Shown in pieces: positions 1-8,900 of a stretch of DNA of 64,000 bases. The notes under the pieces were generated by a model. It was given only the letters and a program-made list of their open reading frames with translations, was not told where the DNA came from and searched no databases. This DNA is from Nitratireductor sp. (GTDB lineage: Bacteria > Pseudomonadota > Alphaproteobacteria > Rhizobiales > Rhizobiaceae). Within the stretch, counting starts at the first letter, position 1; each line of letters opens with the position of its first letter. The stretch is taken from the NCBI GenBank assembly GCA_020637805.1, contig JACKJU010000003.1:186001-250000 (forward strand), in the 5' to 3' direction. Position numbers and translations under genes: made by a program.

Positions 1-566
1 GCCGTCGGTTCGTCGAGAAGCAGGAGTTCCGGCCGGTGCATGATGCACGCGGCAAGTGCGAGGCGCTGTTTCCAGCCGCCGGAGAGTTGGCCCGCGAGCT
101 GGTTGCGCCGTGAGGTCAGGCCAAGGTCTTCCAGTGTGTCGCTCACTGCCTGGCTGCCCAGCCCGTAGAGCCTCGCCACGAATTGCAGGTTCTCGCGGAT
201 CGTCAGATCCTCGTAGAACGAGAAACGCTGGGTCATGTAGCCGGTTCGAAGCTTGATCTGCCGCGCCTGTGTGCGGATGTCGTAGCCCAGAACCTTGCCA
301 TCGCCGCCATCTGCCGTCAGCAGGCCGCACATGCAGCGGATCGTCGTCGTCTTGCCGGAACCGTTGGGGCCAAGAAAGCCAGAGATCTCGCCCCGCTTCA
401 CGGTCATCGTCACGTGGTCGACAACAGTCCGGTCGCCGAACTTCTTGACCAGGTTGCGCACGTCGATCACCGCCTCGCGCCCATTGCCCTCAGGCGGTAG
501 TGCAGATGCGCCAGTTTTCGTGCCTGTGTTCGTATTTGTGTTCGCGTTTGCCGCTGCGGCCACCAT
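1..566 (-). CDS. ABC exporter ATP-binding protein, YbhF-like (partial, runs off window)
   Basis: ATP-hydrolysing subunit of an ABC-2 type efflux system, acting at the cytoplasmic face of the inner membrane. About 188 residues are visible. After an Asn/Thr-rich stretch come Walker A GPNGSGKTT, a Q-loop region YMTQRFSFYEDLT, the signature LSGGWKQRLALA and Walker B LLLLDEPTA, where the window ends. The start ATG overlaps the stop of the upstream HlyD-like gene (ATGA at 563-566), so the two are translationally coupled. The order TetR, fusion protein, ATPase matches the E. coli cecR-ybhGFSR operon, so permease genes are expected just outside the window. E. coli YbhF has two ATPase domains. Whether this one does cannot be seen here. 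Confidence 0.85.
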   Translation of the reverse strand, partial: MVAAAANANTNTNTGTKTGASALPPEGNGREAVIDVRNLVKKFGDRTVVDHVTMTVKRGEISGFLGPNGSGKTTTIRCMCGLLTADGGDGKVLGYDIRTQARQIKLRTGYMTQRFSFYEDLTIRENLQFVARLYGLGSQAVSDTLEDLGLTSRRNQLAGQLSGGWKQRLALAACIMHRPELLLLDEPT

Positions 567-1546
567 CACGAGGCATCCCCGGATGACGTGGTGTCCGTCA
601 GGTCAACATCGATGATCTGGCCCGGCATCAACGGCTGGCGTTTTCCGTCGCCCGGCTTGTCCGGCACGGCCTCGACCAGGTAGACCAGCTTCTGCCGGTT
701 CTCCAGCGAATAGATCACCGGCGGCGTGAACTCCGGGTCGGGCGAGATATACTTGATCGTCGCGGTCAAACCGTCTTCGCAGCCGTCGCAATTGACGTCC
801 AGTTTGGCGCCGACCGAAAGCTTCGACAGCGAACGCTCCGGCACGTAGACACGCACCTTCACCGCGCCGTCCGGCAGGATCGAGAGGGCAGGAGCCTGTG
901 GTCCGGAGATCTCTCCTGGATGGCGGATGATGTCGTAGACGGTACCCGAAACGGGGACCGTGAGCTCGCGCTGCTCAAGCCGCCAGTCGGCCTGCTCGAC
1001 CAACGCCTTTGCCTGGTTCACGGCAGCCTGTGCCGCCGCAATCTCTGCCTCGCGGGCGGGCAGGCGTGCCACAAGGAGGTTGTTCTCAATCTCTCGAATC
1101 TTGGCTTCTGCCACCTGAACCGCAGTTGCTGCATCATCGACCTTGGCCTGTGTGGTGGCCCTGCTGTCGAGCAATTTCTGCTGGCGCAGAAGCGTGCGCT
1201 TGGCTTCCTCCTCCTGTGCCCTTGCCGAGGCAAGGGACGCTTCCATCACCGCGATCTCCTCGGGCCGCCTGCCAGTTCTCAGGTTCTCGAGCTTGCTTCG
1301 TGCTTCGGCGAGCGCAGCGCGGGCGCTTGCCACCTGTATCTCTGCATCGCGCTTTTCCAGTACGCCCAGAACCTGGCCGGCTGCGACCCGGTCGCCCCGG
1401 CGCACGTCCAGCCGCTCGATGCGCGCGGTCTCGACCGGTGCTGCCACAACGAACTCGCCCTCGACATAACCGGTCGCGAGCGGGGCAGGGGTGCATATCT
1501 GGAATAACCCGGCAAGGTAGGGGATGGTACAGACAAGGTTGATCAT
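566..1546 (-). CDS. HlyD/RND-type periplasmic membrane fusion protein, YbhG-like
   Basis: Membrane fusion subunit (326 aa) that should link the inner-membrane ABC exporter to the periplasm. An N-terminal hydrophobic anchor (MINLVCTIPYLAGLF) is followed by a lipoyl-type half motif (VETARIERLDVRRGDRVAAGQVL), then a long Ala/Glu/Lys/Arg-rich coiled-coil hairpin at about residues 65-190, the second lipoyl half (LTVPVSGTVYDI) and a beta-barrel domain (VRVYVPERSLSKLSVG). The ATG at 1546 is chosen because it overlaps the stop of the TetR gene as ATGA. The open frame continues upstream, but only inside the TetR gene. The substrate is unknown. In E. coli this system affects sensitivity to cefoperazone and chloramphenicol. 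Confidence 0.85.
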   Translation of the reverse strand: MINLVCTIPYLAGLFQICTPAPLATGYVEGEFVVAAPVETARIERLDVRRGDRVAAGQVLGVLEKRDAEIQVASARAALAEARSKLENLRTGRRPEEIAVMEASLASARAQEEEAKRTLLRQQKLLDSRATTQAKVDDAATAVQVAEAKIREIENNLLVARLPAREAEIAAAQAAVNQAKALVEQADWRLEQRELTVPVSGTVYDIIRHPGEISGPQAPALSILPDGAVKVRVYVPERSLSKLSVGAKLDVNCDGCEDGLTATIKYISPDPEFTPPVIYSLENRQKLVYLVEAVPDKPGDGKRQPLMPGQIIDVDLTDTTSSGDAS

Positions 1547-2274
1547 GATGCTGGTCCGTTTCGTGTTGGCGTCATGCCGGCGCCATTCCTGCGGCGTGCG
1601 GCATGAACGCAATCCCTGAGGTTGGTGACAATCTGGGCTTCGATTTCCCCGGCTTCGCCCGAAGATGTTTCCGCCCAGCCCATTCGGCGCTGGACGATGG
1701 GCATGGCCAGCCGGAAATAGATGACCTGACCGACGACGGAGAACACCGCGAGTTTGACGGAAGGGTCCTCCGCATCGCCGCCCGCCGCCGAGGCATACAG
1801 GCGGCACGCAGCGCGATGCACCGGCTCGAACACCTGCGAAAAGATGATCTCCAGGTTTCTGCCTGGATGGCTGAGTTCACGAACCACGAACATGACGAAA
1901 TGGCGCGATTGGGAATTGGCGACGATGAATCCGACCAGCGAGCGGATAGCGTTTTCCAGTACCGCAAGTGCTTCGTCCGGGCCGATGGGCTTACCCTGTT
2001 CCGCTGCCGCCGTCAGGCCGGTTCCGACCACCTGTCGCAGCGTGTCGGCGATGTTGAGCGCGCAGGCCTCGTATAGCCCGTCCTTGCCGCCGAAATGATA
2101 GGAGATCAGGGCCAGGTTCACCTTGGCCTCCGCCGCGATGGAACGGATCGAGGTTCCGGCAAAGCCGTGCTCCCCGAATTGGATGGTCGCCGCACGTATC
2201 AGCGCCGCGCGCGTATCCTTAGCGCCGGCAGTTCCGGTTCCGGTTTCCACGCGTGAATGCGGTCTCTTCGTCAT
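1543..2274 (-). CDS. cecR: TetR-family regulator, CecR-like (DUF1956 C-terminal domain)
   Basis: Repressor (243 aa) of the exporter operon it heads. The N-terminal TetR helix-turn-helix is clear (FGEHGFAGTSIRSIAAEAKV, then LALISYHFGGKDGLYEA). The C-terminal ligand domain has the look of the CecR/YbiH group: GFIVANSQSRHFVMFVVREL, then FEPVHRAACRLYASAAG. ATG 2274 is preferred to an in-frame TTG at 2283. It is coupled to the HlyD-like gene by an ATGA overlap, the same partnership as E. coli cecR-ybhG. A perfect 20-bp palindrome about 120 bp upstream is its likely operator, which would make the operon autoregulated. The inducer cannot be read from the sequence. Confidence 0.85.
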   Translation of the reverse strand: MTKRPHSRVETGTGTAGAKDTRAALIRAATIQFGEHGFAGTSIRSIAAEAKVNLALISYHFGGKDGLYEACALNIADTLRQVVGTGLTAAAEQGKPIGPDEALAVLENAIRSLVGFIVANSQSRHFVMFVVRELSHPGRNLEIIFSQVFEPVHRAACRLYASAAGGDAEDPSVKLAVFSVVGQVIYFRLAMPIVQRRMGWAETSSGEAGEIEAQIVTNLRDCVHAARRRNGAGMTPTRNGPAS

Positions 2275-2395
2275 GCTCTTCAATTCGCCTGGGGCAAACG
2301 GATTGGGGATCGTTGAACGTGTAGCTGAAGGAAGGCGCTATGCGTCTCATGCCGCCGCCCAGCGGTGTCGGTCAGATTGGCTTCCGCGACAGTTA

Positions 2396-2415
2396 TTAAT
2401 CAAACGTTTGATTAA
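2396..2415. promoter_or_regulatory. 20-bp perfect palindrome, candidate CecR operator
   Basis: TTAATCAAACGTTTGATTAA is identical to its reverse complement over all 20 bases. It lies about 120 bp upstream of the TetR-family gene start, and its length and symmetry are typical of TetR-type operators. That CecR binds it is inferred from position and symmetry. Confidence 0.75.
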
Positions 2416-2463
2416 ATGCAATACCGTCTTTTGGATTTGCTCTCTCATCTTGCTCCAGATCGC

Positions 2464-2479
2464 TTCACCTGCAGGTGAA
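2464..2479. promoter_or_regulatory. 16-bp perfect palindrome, second candidate operator
   Basis: TTCACCTGCAGGTGAA is perfectly self-complementary and unrelated in sequence to the palindrome at 2396-2415. It lies between the two divergent units, about 375 bp before the propeller-RTX gene, so it may serve a different regulator. There is no hint of which protein binds it. Confidence 0.5.
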
Positions 2480-2855
2480 ATGATAGCTTTCGGCAAAATC
2501 TGAATTCATTGACGCATTTCAAACTTGCCGGTTCTGTCAAAATCGAAATCGCTCTGGCAGCAAACCGGAAGCGGCCTTTGCGCTGGCGCAAGTTGGGTTT
2601 TCGCTCGGCGCGCGGTTCGGGAAACAGCCACGGATCGGAACAGTCATCCCTCACCACGGGTTAACAATCCGTCCCGTCAATCTTGACTCCGCGCAACCTC
2701 CTTTTGCAAGATGCAAGAGCGGCACAATTGGTAGGGGAAGCCGGAACGAGGCTGCTTCCATGCGGGACTGATTCTTTTGCTTGGCAGATTGTCGTCTGCA
2801 TGCAGGGTCGGGCCCAAGAATCGCGGCGTGCGGAACGCCGGGAAGGAAGCAGGTC

Positions 2856-5402
2856 ATGGCAATTGCACTCGTATCGGAATCGACCACTGGTGGCGGCGGT
2901 AACGGTGACAGCCTTACCGTGAACACTGGCGGACGCGCCATTTCCGCCGATGGGCGCTACCTCGTTTACTATGGTGATGCATCCGACCTCGTAACGGATG
3001 ATACCAATGGTGCACGCGACATTTTTCTGTACGACGCGATCAGCCAGACTACGACCCTTATTTCGAGAAATGCATTGGGTGATTCCGCGAACGGGGCCAG
3101 CGAAGCCCCTTCGATCTCGGCCGATGGCCGCTACGTAGTGTACTACAGCTTGGCCTCTGACCTGGTGGCGGGCGATACCAATGGTTTTCGAGACATCTTC
3201 CTCTATGACACGGTCAGCCAGACCACCGTGCTGATCTCCAACGATGCGTCGGGAGGCCCTTCCGACGACGGCAGTTTCTTCCCATCGATATCCGCCGATG
3301 GCCGCTATGTGGTGTATCACAGCTTCGCAACCGACCTGGTGGCGGGCGATAGCAACGGTGCCCGCGATATCTTTCTCTACGACACTGTCAGCCAGACGAC
3401 GGAACTGATCTCCAAAGACGCTTCAGGCACCCCCTCGGATGGCGACAGCTACACCCCCTCCATCTCGGCCGACGGCCGCTACGTGGTTTACAGCAGCAAT
3501 GCCACCGATCTGGTAGCGGGAGATACCAACAACCGTAGAGACATTTTCCTCTATGACACTGTGAGTCAGACCACCACGCTGATCTCGAGCGATGCGTCCG
3601 TGGGCCCGTCGGACTTCGATAGCTACGAACCGACGATATCCAGAGATGGACGCTACGTGGTTTACAGCAGCAATGCCACCAATCTGGTAGCGGGAGATAC
3701 CAACAACCGTAGAGACATCTTCCTCTACGACACGGTGAGTCAGACCACCGCGCTGATCTCGATCGATGCGTCCGCAGGCCCTTCGAACGGTCACAGCTAC
3801 ACCCCCTCCATCTCCGCCGACGGCCGCTATGTAGTGTATTACAGCTTAGCTTCCGACCTGGTGGCCGACGATTTAAATGGCTATCCGGACATATTTGTCT
3901 ACGACACCCAGACCGGCACAACGGCACTGGTGAGTGTCGATAGCGGAGGTGGCGGAACGGACAACAGCAGCTACTCTCCCTCGATCTCAGACGACGGCAG
4001 CACGATAGTCTTTGACAGCTATGCCAGCGTTTTCGTCGCGAACGACACGAATTTCCTCCGCGATGTCTATATTGCGGACAATCCCCTGTTCGCGCCGGTG
4101 GGTCCCACCACCAATACAGACACGCTTGCGGGCGATGGCAATGACAACAGTGTCGATTTCGACTCGACCACGCTCAACAATGGTGACAGCTATGACGGTC
4201 AGGGCGGCAATGACCGGGTAAACCTGAATGGCGGCGGCACCTTCGATTTTGCGGGCACGACCTTCACCTCTGTCGAGGATATCCAGACCGACGGGACCAA
4301 TTCCATCCTCGACTTCTCCGGCTTCGGTTCAACCGAAGCAGACCGCGAGGGTATTGCAGGCCTGATCTCGTCGGCTGGCGGTGCCAACGATGTCGTCAAG
4401 ATGGGCGAATGGCACCAGGACCTCGCCATCCTTGCCTCCATGTTCGGTGCAGGCATCGAGACCGTGGAATGGACGCGCTCAGGCGGATTTGACTACTCTG
4501 CCGTCCGCAACGGTTCCGGCCAGACGGTCGTTACCAGCACCGATACCGGCAATAGCCGCACCTATGACACCATCGACCAGACCTTCGACACCAACGGCAT
4601 TCTGCGCGAGAGCGTGACGACCTATGACGATGGCAGGGTTGCCACCACCAACTACAATGCAGGCGGCGGCATGACGGGCATTGTCATCACCGATCCTCTA
4701 AACGCCGTGAACTACCAGACTTTGGAGAATGTCTATTCAGGCGGTCTGCTTCAGTCCTCGTCGCTTACCTTCGACAATGGCAACACCTCCGTGAAGTCCT
4801 ACACCTCCGGCGTATTGACCCAGACGGTCGAGAGCGATGTCGCCGATGATTTCACATGGGACGTCAAGACCACCACCTACAACACCTCCGGCGTCAAGAC
4901 GGGCTACGTTGTCGATTACGACGCGGGCGAAGCCCGCTCCCAGATGAGCTTCGCCTATACCGGCGGCATCCTCACCAACAGGACGATCACCAACAGTGAC
5001 GGCTCGGCCAGCGAGGCTTCCTACAACACCTCGGGCGAGATGCAGCATGTCCGCAACACCGCGTCGGACGGCACCCAGTTCATCCTCGGCGGCACCGGCG
5101 ACAACACGCTGACCGGCGGCAGCAATGACGACCTGTTCAAGGGCGGAACCGGCACCGACATCTTCGAATTCTCGGGAACAGTCGGCAACGACACCATTCT
5201 CGACTTCACCGATGGTCAGGACCGGCTCGATCTTTCCGCCTATGGCTACACCTCGCTGGCCGATCTGCAGAACGCCAGTGCGATCTCCGAGGTCAACGGC
5301 AACACCGTCATCGACCTCGGCGCAGACGGCTCCGTCACGCTCAACGGCTTGGCATTGAGCGACTTCGGCGGCGCGGATCTGGTGGGGTTCGTGAACGACT
5401 AG
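2856..5402 (+). CDS. Secreted beta-propeller protein with C-terminal RTX (calcium-binding) region
   Basis: Large acidic exoprotein (848 aa) of unknown function. Residues ~25-400 hold seven repeats of about 58 aa built on S-I-S-A-D-G-R-Y-V-V-Y-x-S-x-A-[ST]-D-L, then D-[IV]-F-L-Y-D-T. These are WD40-like/PD40 (TolB-type) blades, and seven of them suggest one closed propeller. The middle is rich in NYNAGG and TSGVKTGY-type repeats. The C-terminus carries glycine-rich RTX nonapeptides (GGTGDNTLTGGSNDDLFKG) and ends in a DF-GGADLVGF tail. There is no signal peptide, which fits type I secretion, but no secretion genes are nearby. ATG 2856 follows GGAAGGAAG; upstream in-frame codons do not resemble the protein. 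Its TAG stop overlaps the stop of the convergent putR gene. Confidence 0.8.
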   Translation: MAIALVSESTTGGGGNGDSLTVNTGGRAISADGRYLVYYGDASDLVTDDTNGARDIFLYDAISQTTTLISRNALGDSANGASEAPSISADGRYVVYYSLASDLVAGDTNGFRDIFLYDTVSQTTVLISNDASGGPSDDGSFFPSISADGRYVVYHSFATDLVAGDSNGARDIFLYDTVSQTTELISKDASGTPSDGDSYTPSISADGRYVVYSSNATDLVAGDTNNRRDIFLYDTVSQTTTLISSDASVGPSDFDSYEPTISRDGRYVVYSSNATNLVAGDTNNRRDIFLYDTVSQTTALISIDASAGPSNGHSYTPSISADGRYVVYYSLASDLVADDLNGYPDIFVYDTQTGTTALVSVDSGGGGTDNSSYSPSISDDGSTIVFDSYASVFVANDTNFLRDVYIADNPLFAPVGPTTNTDTLAGDGNDNSVDFDSTTLNNGDSYDGQGGNDRVNLNGGGTFDFAGTTFTSVEDIQTDGTNSILDFSGFGSTEADREGIAGLISSAGGANDVVKMGEWHQDLAILASMFGAGIETVEWTRSGGFDYSAVRNGSGQTVVTSTDTGNSRTYDTIDQTFDTNGILRESVTTYDDGRVATTNYNAGGGMTGIVITDPLNAVNYQTLENVYSGGLLQSSSLTFDNGNTSVKSYTSGVLTQTVESDVADDFTWDVKTTTYNTSGVKTGYVVDYDAGEARSQMSFAYTGGILTNRTITNSDGSASEASYNTSGEMQHVRNTASDGTQFILGGTGDNTLTGGSNDDLFKGGTGTDIFEFSGTVGNDTILDFTDGQDRLDLSAYGYTSLADLQNASAISEVNGNTVIDLGADGSVTLNGLALSDFGGADLVGFVND
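3481..3773 (+). repeat. Near-identical tandem DNA repeat inside the propeller gene (174-bp period)
   Basis: A stretch of about 119 bp starting at 3481 recurs at 3655 with roughly six differences, mostly at silent positions. Other blades of the propeller share the protein pattern but are much more diverged at DNA level. This points to a recent duplication or gene conversion of one blade. Confidence 0.8.
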
Positions 5403-5872
5403 AACAGTAGCGGGTCAACGCCGCGATTGTCCTTCACCGTCTCCATGATCGGATAGGTGTGGGTCTGCGTTACATGCGGTAGTGTGGCAACGCGCTCCGC
5501 AAGCGTACGCCGGTAATGCGCCATGTCGCGCGTGCGGACCTTCAGCAGGTAGTCGAACCCGCCCGCGATCATGTGACAGGACTCGATTTCGGGAACGCGT
5601 CTCGCCGCCGCGTTGAATTTTTCCAGTGCTTCCGTGGTGGTGCGTTCGAGCGTGATCTGCACGAAGGTCAGGTAGGGCAGGTCTACCATTTCCGGCGCGA
5701 TCTGGGCATGGTAGCCTGTCACATAGCCCTTGCGTTCCAGACGCTTGATGCGCTCCGTGCACGGGGTGTTCGAAAGACCGACCTTCGTTGACAGGTCGGT
5801 GACGGAGATACGCCCATCCTCCTGCAATGCCTTGAGGATCTTGCGGTCGATATTGTCCAGGATCTTGCTCAT
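5399..5872 (-). CDS. putR: Lrp/AsnC-family activator of putA (PutR)
   Basis: Feast/famine regulator (157 aa) divergent from putA, the standard alphaproteobacterial arrangement in which PutR activates putA in response to proline. It starts MSKILDNIDRKILKALQEDG. The helix-turn-helix is VTDLSTKVGLSNTPCTERIKRL, with the RAM/effector domain from about residue 65 (LPYLTFVQITLERTT). ATG 5872 is preferred because upstream codons of the open frame run into the putA leader and do not resemble Lrp. Its stop codon (5399-5401) is shared out of phase with the stop of the convergent propeller-RTX gene (5400-5402). Confidence 0.9.
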   Translation of the reverse strand: MSKILDNIDRKILKALQEDGRISVTDLSTKVGLSNTPCTERIKRLERKGYVTGYHAQIAPEMVDLPYLTFVQITLERTTTEALEKFNAAARRVPEIESCHMIAGGFDYLLKVRTRDMAHYRRTLAERVATLPHVTQTHTYPIMETVKDNRGVDPLLF

Positions 5873-5993
5873 CCAACGCTCCGGCAGGCAGGAAAAAGAC
5901 CTGCAATGCATAGCCAAAAAAGGAAAAATTGCCAAGCTGATCTGGTATCCTGGAGAATATTGAAGAGCAAACCTGTCTAGACGAGATGAAACC

Positions 5994-8900
5994 ATGCCGA
6001 CGCCTTCTTCTGACCTTGCCGGAATTCGAGCCACCATTCGCAGCCTGACCAACAGGGATGAGGCGCAATCACTGGATACGATGGTGGCGAGCCTTGACCT
6101 CAATCCGGCCCAACGCGCGGCGATAGCCGATGAGGCCGCGGAGATCGTGCGCGATATCCGCGCCAATCACGATACTGGCATCATGGAGAAGTTTCTCGCC
6201 CAGTACGGCCTAAACACCGACGAGGGCGTGGCCCTCATGTGTCTCGCCGAGGCCTATCTCAGAACGCCGGACGCAGAAACACTCGACGCTCTGATATCCG
6301 ACAAGATCGGTGCTGGCGATTGGGCGCGCCATCTCGGTCAGGCGCGTTCCTCGCTCGTCAACGCCTCCACCTGGGCGCTGATGCTGACCGGCAAGGTCTT
6401 CCGGCAGATTCCTGCGCAGGCAAAGGACCTGTCCACGGTCATGCACGGTGTCGTGCAGCGGCTGGGCGAGCCTGTGGCGCGTTCCGCCGTCGCCGAAGCC
6501 ATGAAGCTCATGGGACGCCAGTTCGTGCTGGGCCGCGACATAGCCGAGGCGCTGGCAAATGCGCGCGACGACATGAAGGACGGCTACCTGCACTCCTTCG
6601 ACATGCTGGGCGAGGCTGCTCGCACCGAGCCCGATGCCAAGCGCTATTTCCTCGCTTATTCCGATGCGATCTCCGAGATTGCCCGGCACGCCAAGGAAAA
6701 ATGGCCGCACGACAATCCGGGCATTTCGGTGAAGCTTTCCGCGCTGCATCCGCGCTATGAGACGGTCAATCGTGACCGTGTGCTGGATGAGCTCGTGCCC
6801 CGCGTCGAAGCGCTGGCCATGCACGCCAAGGCGGCAAACATTCCGCTGGCCATCGACGCAGAGGAAATGGACCGGCTCGATCTCTCGCTGGATGTCATCG
6901 AGGCAGTGCTTGCCAAGCCCGGACTGAAGGGCTGGGACGGCTTCGGCATCGTGGTGCAGGCCTATTCCAAGCGTGCGCCCGCCGTCCTCGACTGGCTGTA
7001 CTCACTTTCGCAAAAACTGGACCGCAGGATTTCCGTTCGCCTGGTCAAGGGCGCCTACTGGGATGCAGATATCAAGAATGCCCAGGTGCAGGGCATCGAG
7101 GGGTACCCGGTCTATACGCGCAAGGAAAACACCGACGTTTCCTACCTGGCATGTGCAAAGAAGCTGCTTGCCATGACCGATCGCATCTATCCCCAGTTCG
7201 CCACGCACAATGCCCACACGGTCGCCGCGATCCAGGCTATCGCGCCCGAAGGTGCGCGGTACGAGTTCCAGCGACTGCATGGCATGGGCGATGCACTGCA
7301 CGAGATTGCCCGCAAGCGCGACGGCAAGCGCCGCCGCATTTACGCGCCGGTAGGCGTTCACAAGGATCTTCTTGCCTATCTCGTGCGCCGCCTTCTGGAA
7401 AACGGTGCCAACTCCTCCTTCGTGCACCAGATCCTCAACGATGCGGTACCGGCCGAAACCATTGCCGCCGATCCCTTGGCTGCAGTCGAGGCAAACGAAA
7501 CCGCCGCCCATCCGCGCATTCCGATGCCGAAGGACATTCTGGGCGAGAGGCGCAACAGCCGCGGCTGGAACCTGAGCGATCCGGCCGTACTTGAGGAACT
7601 CACCGGCGATATGAGCCGGTACAGCGATCATGTCTGGGGCCAGGACAGTGGAACGGTGAAGGTCGCCAACCCGGCAAATCGCTCGGACGTGGTGGGCTCC
7701 TGGACGCCCGCGACGCCAAAAGCCGCCACCGCTGCCATTGCCCGGGCGAATTCGGCATTTGCTGGATGGAACGGCATGGGCGCTGCCGGCCGTGCCGCGA
7801 TACTGGAACGGGCGGCAGATCTTTACGAGGAAAATCACGCTGAACTGATGATGCTCATCGTCCGCGAAGCCGGAAAGACGCGTCTCGACGCAGTGGCCGA
7901 AATTCGCGAGGCGGTCGATTTCCTGCGCTACTATGCTGCCGAGGCACGCGCCGCTGGCGAGACCCGGGAAGGCCTTGGCGCAATCGTCTGCATTTCGCCG
8001 TGGAACTTCCCAGCGGCGATTTTCACGGGCCAGGTCGCAGGCGCTCTTGCCGCCGGAAATACCGTGGTGGCAAAGCCCGCCGAGCAGACGACTCTGATCG
8101 CGCTTCGCCTCGTCGAACTCCTGCATGAGGCAGGTGTTCCAGCTGACGCGCTCGTTGCAGTTGCGGGCGAGGGTGGCGACATAGGCCCCGCGCTTACCGG
8201 CTCACCCGACATTGCCGGAGTGGTCTTCACCGGATCCACCGACACGGCAAGGCTGATCGACATGTCGCTGGCGAAGGGCAATCCCGAGGCCATGCTGATC
8301 GCCGAAACCGGCGGCCAGAACGCCATGATCGTGGATTCGACAGCCCTGCCGGAACAGGCGGTGCGCGACATGGTTGCCTCCGCATTCCAGAGCGCGGGCC
8401 AGCGCTGTTCTGCGCTGCGCGTATTGTACGTGCAAAAGGACGTCGCGCCACAGATACTCGAAATGCTGGAGGGGGCAGCACAGGAATTGGCAATGGGCGA
8501 TCCGTTCGACCCGGCAACCGATGTCGGCCCCGTCATTGACGATGAGGCGAGAAGCACGATCGAAGAACATTGCGCCAGGATGACGGGCGAGGGCAGGCTG
8601 CTGTTCAGGCTTGGCATGCCGTCTGGCTGCGAAAACGGCACCTTCGTCGCGCCGGCATGCTTCCGCATCGGTTCGATACTCGAACTGGAGCGCGAGGTAT
8701 TCGGGCCCGTGCTGCACGTGGTTGAATTCGAGGCCGGGAAGATCGACCAGGTCGTCGAGACCATCAATTCGGCTGGCTATGGGCTGACCCTTGGCATCCA
8801 TTCGCGTATCGACCGCCGCGTCGATCGGCTTTGCGAGATTGCCCATGTCGGCAATATCTACGTCAACCGCAACCAGATCGGTGCCATCGTTGGCGTTCAG

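Larger units (their letters stand above)
2275..2855. other. Intergenic region between divergent cecR-like operon and propeller-RTX gene
   Basis: This 581-bp stretch has no convincing gene. It contains two perfect palindromes (listed separately) on the cecR side and a purine-rich ribosome-binding site (GGAAGGAAG) just before the propeller-RTX start at 2856. Short open frames here lack family resemblance and start signals. It must hold the promoters of both divergent units. Confidence 0.7.

Noticed and set aside
3100..4060. Regularly spaced repeats that could suggest a CRISPR array
   Set aside because: The repeats are in frame, 174 bp apart and translate into propeller blades; there are no short uniform repeats or unique spacers, and no cas genes.
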